A DNA stretch of 64,000 nucleotides. It comes from Duganella sp. BuS-21. Lineage in GTDB: Bacteria > Pseudomonadota > Gammaproteobacteria > Burkholderiales > Burkholderiaceae_D. The stretch's first letter is position 1. Every line of letters begins with the position of its first letter. Under the pieces are notes generated by a model that made no database searches, was not told the origin of the DNA, and was given only the letters and a program-made list of their open reading frames with translations. Both the position numbers and the translations under genes were made by a program. Shown piece by piece: positions 62,793 to 64,000 of this stretch. The stretch spans positions 3,100,001 through 3,164,000 of the forward strand of contig CP097466.1 in assembly GCA_041874725.1 (NCBI GenBank). Reading direction: 5' to 3'.

Positions 62793-63230
62793 CTATTCTA
62801 GCGCAATCCACTTCTCCGGCAACATGACCTTGAACATCCCTTCGCGGGCCAGGCGGCGGGCCAGTTTCAACAGCGCCTTGTCCTTGGTGATCAGCACCTC
62901 GGCCTGGGCGTCGCGGGCGATCTCCAGGAACTTCTGGTCGTCCTTGTCGGTGCATACGGGCAGGCGCACGCCGGACACGGGCGGCGCCACCACTTTGATC
63001 AGGGCGTCGAAGCGGGCGGCGGCCAACATGCGGCTGTCGTCGTCCAGCGGCAGGTGCTGGTAGTGGAGCACGATGTTGTACTCATCGCGGCAATCGGAGC
63101 GGGTGACCGCCTCCAGCTCGCCGCTCTCGATGGCGGCCACCAGTTTTGCCCAGCGCAGATCGTTGAACACGAACAGGTCGAGGCAAACATTGGTATCGAT
63201 GACGATGCGTTTCTTTGGAACAGGTATCAT
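62793..63230 (-). CDS. PIN-domain protein (putative toxin-antitoxin toxin, COG1569 type)
   Basis: A 145-residue PIN fold protein: acidic site residues in RIVIDTNVCLDLF, SDCRDEYNIVL, and VCTDKDDQKFLEIA, and the C-terminal ITKDKALLKLARRL. PIN toxins are metal-dependent RNases. No antitoxin gene is visible on either side: the aminotransferase is 25 bases downstream and yaaA is divergent 37 bases upstream. It may therefore be an orphan or a housekeeping nuclease. Confidence 0.8.
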   Translation of the reverse strand: MIPVPKKRIVIDTNVCLDLFVFNDLRWAKLVAAIESGELEAVTRSDCRDEYNIVLHYQHLPLDDDSRMLAAARFDALIKVVAPPVSGVRLPVCTDKDDQKFLEIARDAQAEVLITKDKALLKLARRLAREGMFKVMLPEKWIALE

Positions 63231-63267
63231 GTAGGGCTAGTTTTGTGAAAATGTTTTTTGGAATCTT

Positions 63268-64000
63268 ATGCTGATAGTGCTTTCCCCGGCAAAAAGTCTC
63301 GACCTGGAGACGCCGCCCACCACCAAGTTGCACACCCAACCGTCGTTTCTGGACCACTCCGAGCAGCTGATTCATCGCTTGCGGGAATTTTCGCCGACCG
63401 AGCTCGGCGAGTTGATGGACCTGTCCGACAATCTGTCGGCACTGAACGTGGCGCGCTACGCCTCGTGGACCAAGGACACCAGCGAAGCGCGCCAGGCGGT
63501 GATGACCTTCAACGGCGACGTCTACGACGGCCTGGATGCCCGCAGCCTGAAGCCGGGCCAGCTCGACTACGCGCAATCGCGCATCCGCATCCTGTCCGGG
63601 CTGTACGGCATGCTGCGGCCGCTGGACCTGATCCACCCGCACCGGCTGGAAATGGGCACACGCCTGAGTACGCCGCACGGCAAGGACTTGTACAGCTTCT
63701 GGGGCGAGACCATTACCCAGGCTTTGAACCGGCAGGCGGCGGAGCAGGGCGCCGACACGCTGGTCAATCTGGCGTCGGAGGAATACTTCAAGTCGGTCAA
63801 GCCGAGACTGCTGCAGGTGCCGGTGATCACGCCGATGTTCGAGGACTGGAAGAACGGCAAATACAAGATCATCTCGTTCTACGCCAAGCGCGCGCGCGGC
63901 CTGATGGCGCGCTACGCTGCCGTCAAAAACATCACCGATCCGCAAAAGCTGAAGAAATTCAACGTCGACGGCTACACCTTCGACAAGAAGGATTCGACCG
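63268..64000 (+). CDS. yaaA: Peroxide stress protein YaaA (DUF328), C-terminus cut by window edge
   Basis: 244 codons are visible of a family about 257 residues long. [17 protein letters not shown] at the start, [17 protein letters not shown] helix, [24 protein letters not shown] and [11 protein letters not shown] are YaaA signatures. Family knowledge: it protects against hydrogen peroxide by limiting free iron and has a DNA-binding fold. The ATG at 63268 lies about six bases after TTGGA. It is divergent from the PIN gene. No stop is reached. Confidence 0.93.
   Translation, partial: MLIVLSPAKSLDLETPPTTKLHTQPSFLDHSEQLIHRLREFSPTELGELMDLSDNLSALNVARYASWTKDTSEARQAVMTFNGDVYDGLDARSLKPGQLDYAQSRIRILSGLYGMLRPLDLIHPHRLEMGTRLSTPHGKDLYSFWGETITQALNRQAAEQGADTLVNLASEEYFKSVKPRLLQVPVITPMFEDWKNGKYKIISFYAKRARGLMARYAAVKNITDPQKLKKFNVDGYTFDKKDST

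Overview
The window (about 64% GC, dense coding, frequent ATGA stop/start overlaps) looks like a chromosomal segment of a betaproteobacterium of the Oxalobacteraceae (Duganella/Massilia/Janthinobacterium type). The support is the monomeric isocitrate dehydrogenase, large hybrid kinases, MSHA-type pili and GH105 pectin hydrolase; genus is inference. No tRNA, rRNA, CRISPR array, phage or complete insertion sequence was seen.

Layout. 1-7.5 kb: a hybrid kinase cut by the left edge, monomeric icd whose terminator is split by a MITE-like element, a truncated isochorismatase remnant, an M50-like membrane protease, and a copper-related DUF2946/SCO/PCu(A)C cassette. 7.6-14.7 kb: a chemoreceptor, the Prc/Tsp protease, and an NHL-propeller protein fused to an M23-like metallopeptidase domain. 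14.7-16.3 kb: a small divergent pair, an 85-residue NHLP/Nif11-like leader peptide and a SagB-family dehydrogenase, which is a minimal RiPP-like cassette. 16.2-24 kb: a 1677-residue propeller hybrid kinase, then DUF4861 and GH105 genes behind a promoter carrying three repeated operator-like boxes. 24.2-33.5 kb: two paired acyl-CoA dehydrogenases, a hybrid kinase translationally coupled to a response-regulator diguanylate cyclase, and an acyl-CoA-dehydrogenase-associated phosphotransferase.

33.6-60.6 kb holds two complete, divergent MSHA-like type IV pilus systems. The leftward operon (47.3 to 33.6 kb) has M, L, N, E and G homologues, a PilM-PilN fusion, PilO- and MshK-like proteins and two pseudopilins. 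It is interleaved with the ATPase and permease of an ABC transporter. The rightward operon (47.4 to 60.6 kb) is a canonical mshE-G-(F)-A-C-D-O-P-I-(PilN)-J-K-L-M-N set, with the pilin module placed before the assembly module. The two MshE paralogues differ at the Arg/Lys that opens each c-di-GMP-binding MshEN motif. Together with the diguanylate cyclase and a degenerate HD-GYP protein abutting mshN, this suggests c-di-GMP control of one pilus but perhaps not the other.

60.6-64 kb: degenerate HD-GYP protein, methionine-type aminotransferase, PIN-domain protein, and yaaA running off the right edge.

The best candidates for something new are the peptide/SagB cassette, the ABC transporter built into the second pilus operon, and the MITE that duplicated the core of the icd terminator.
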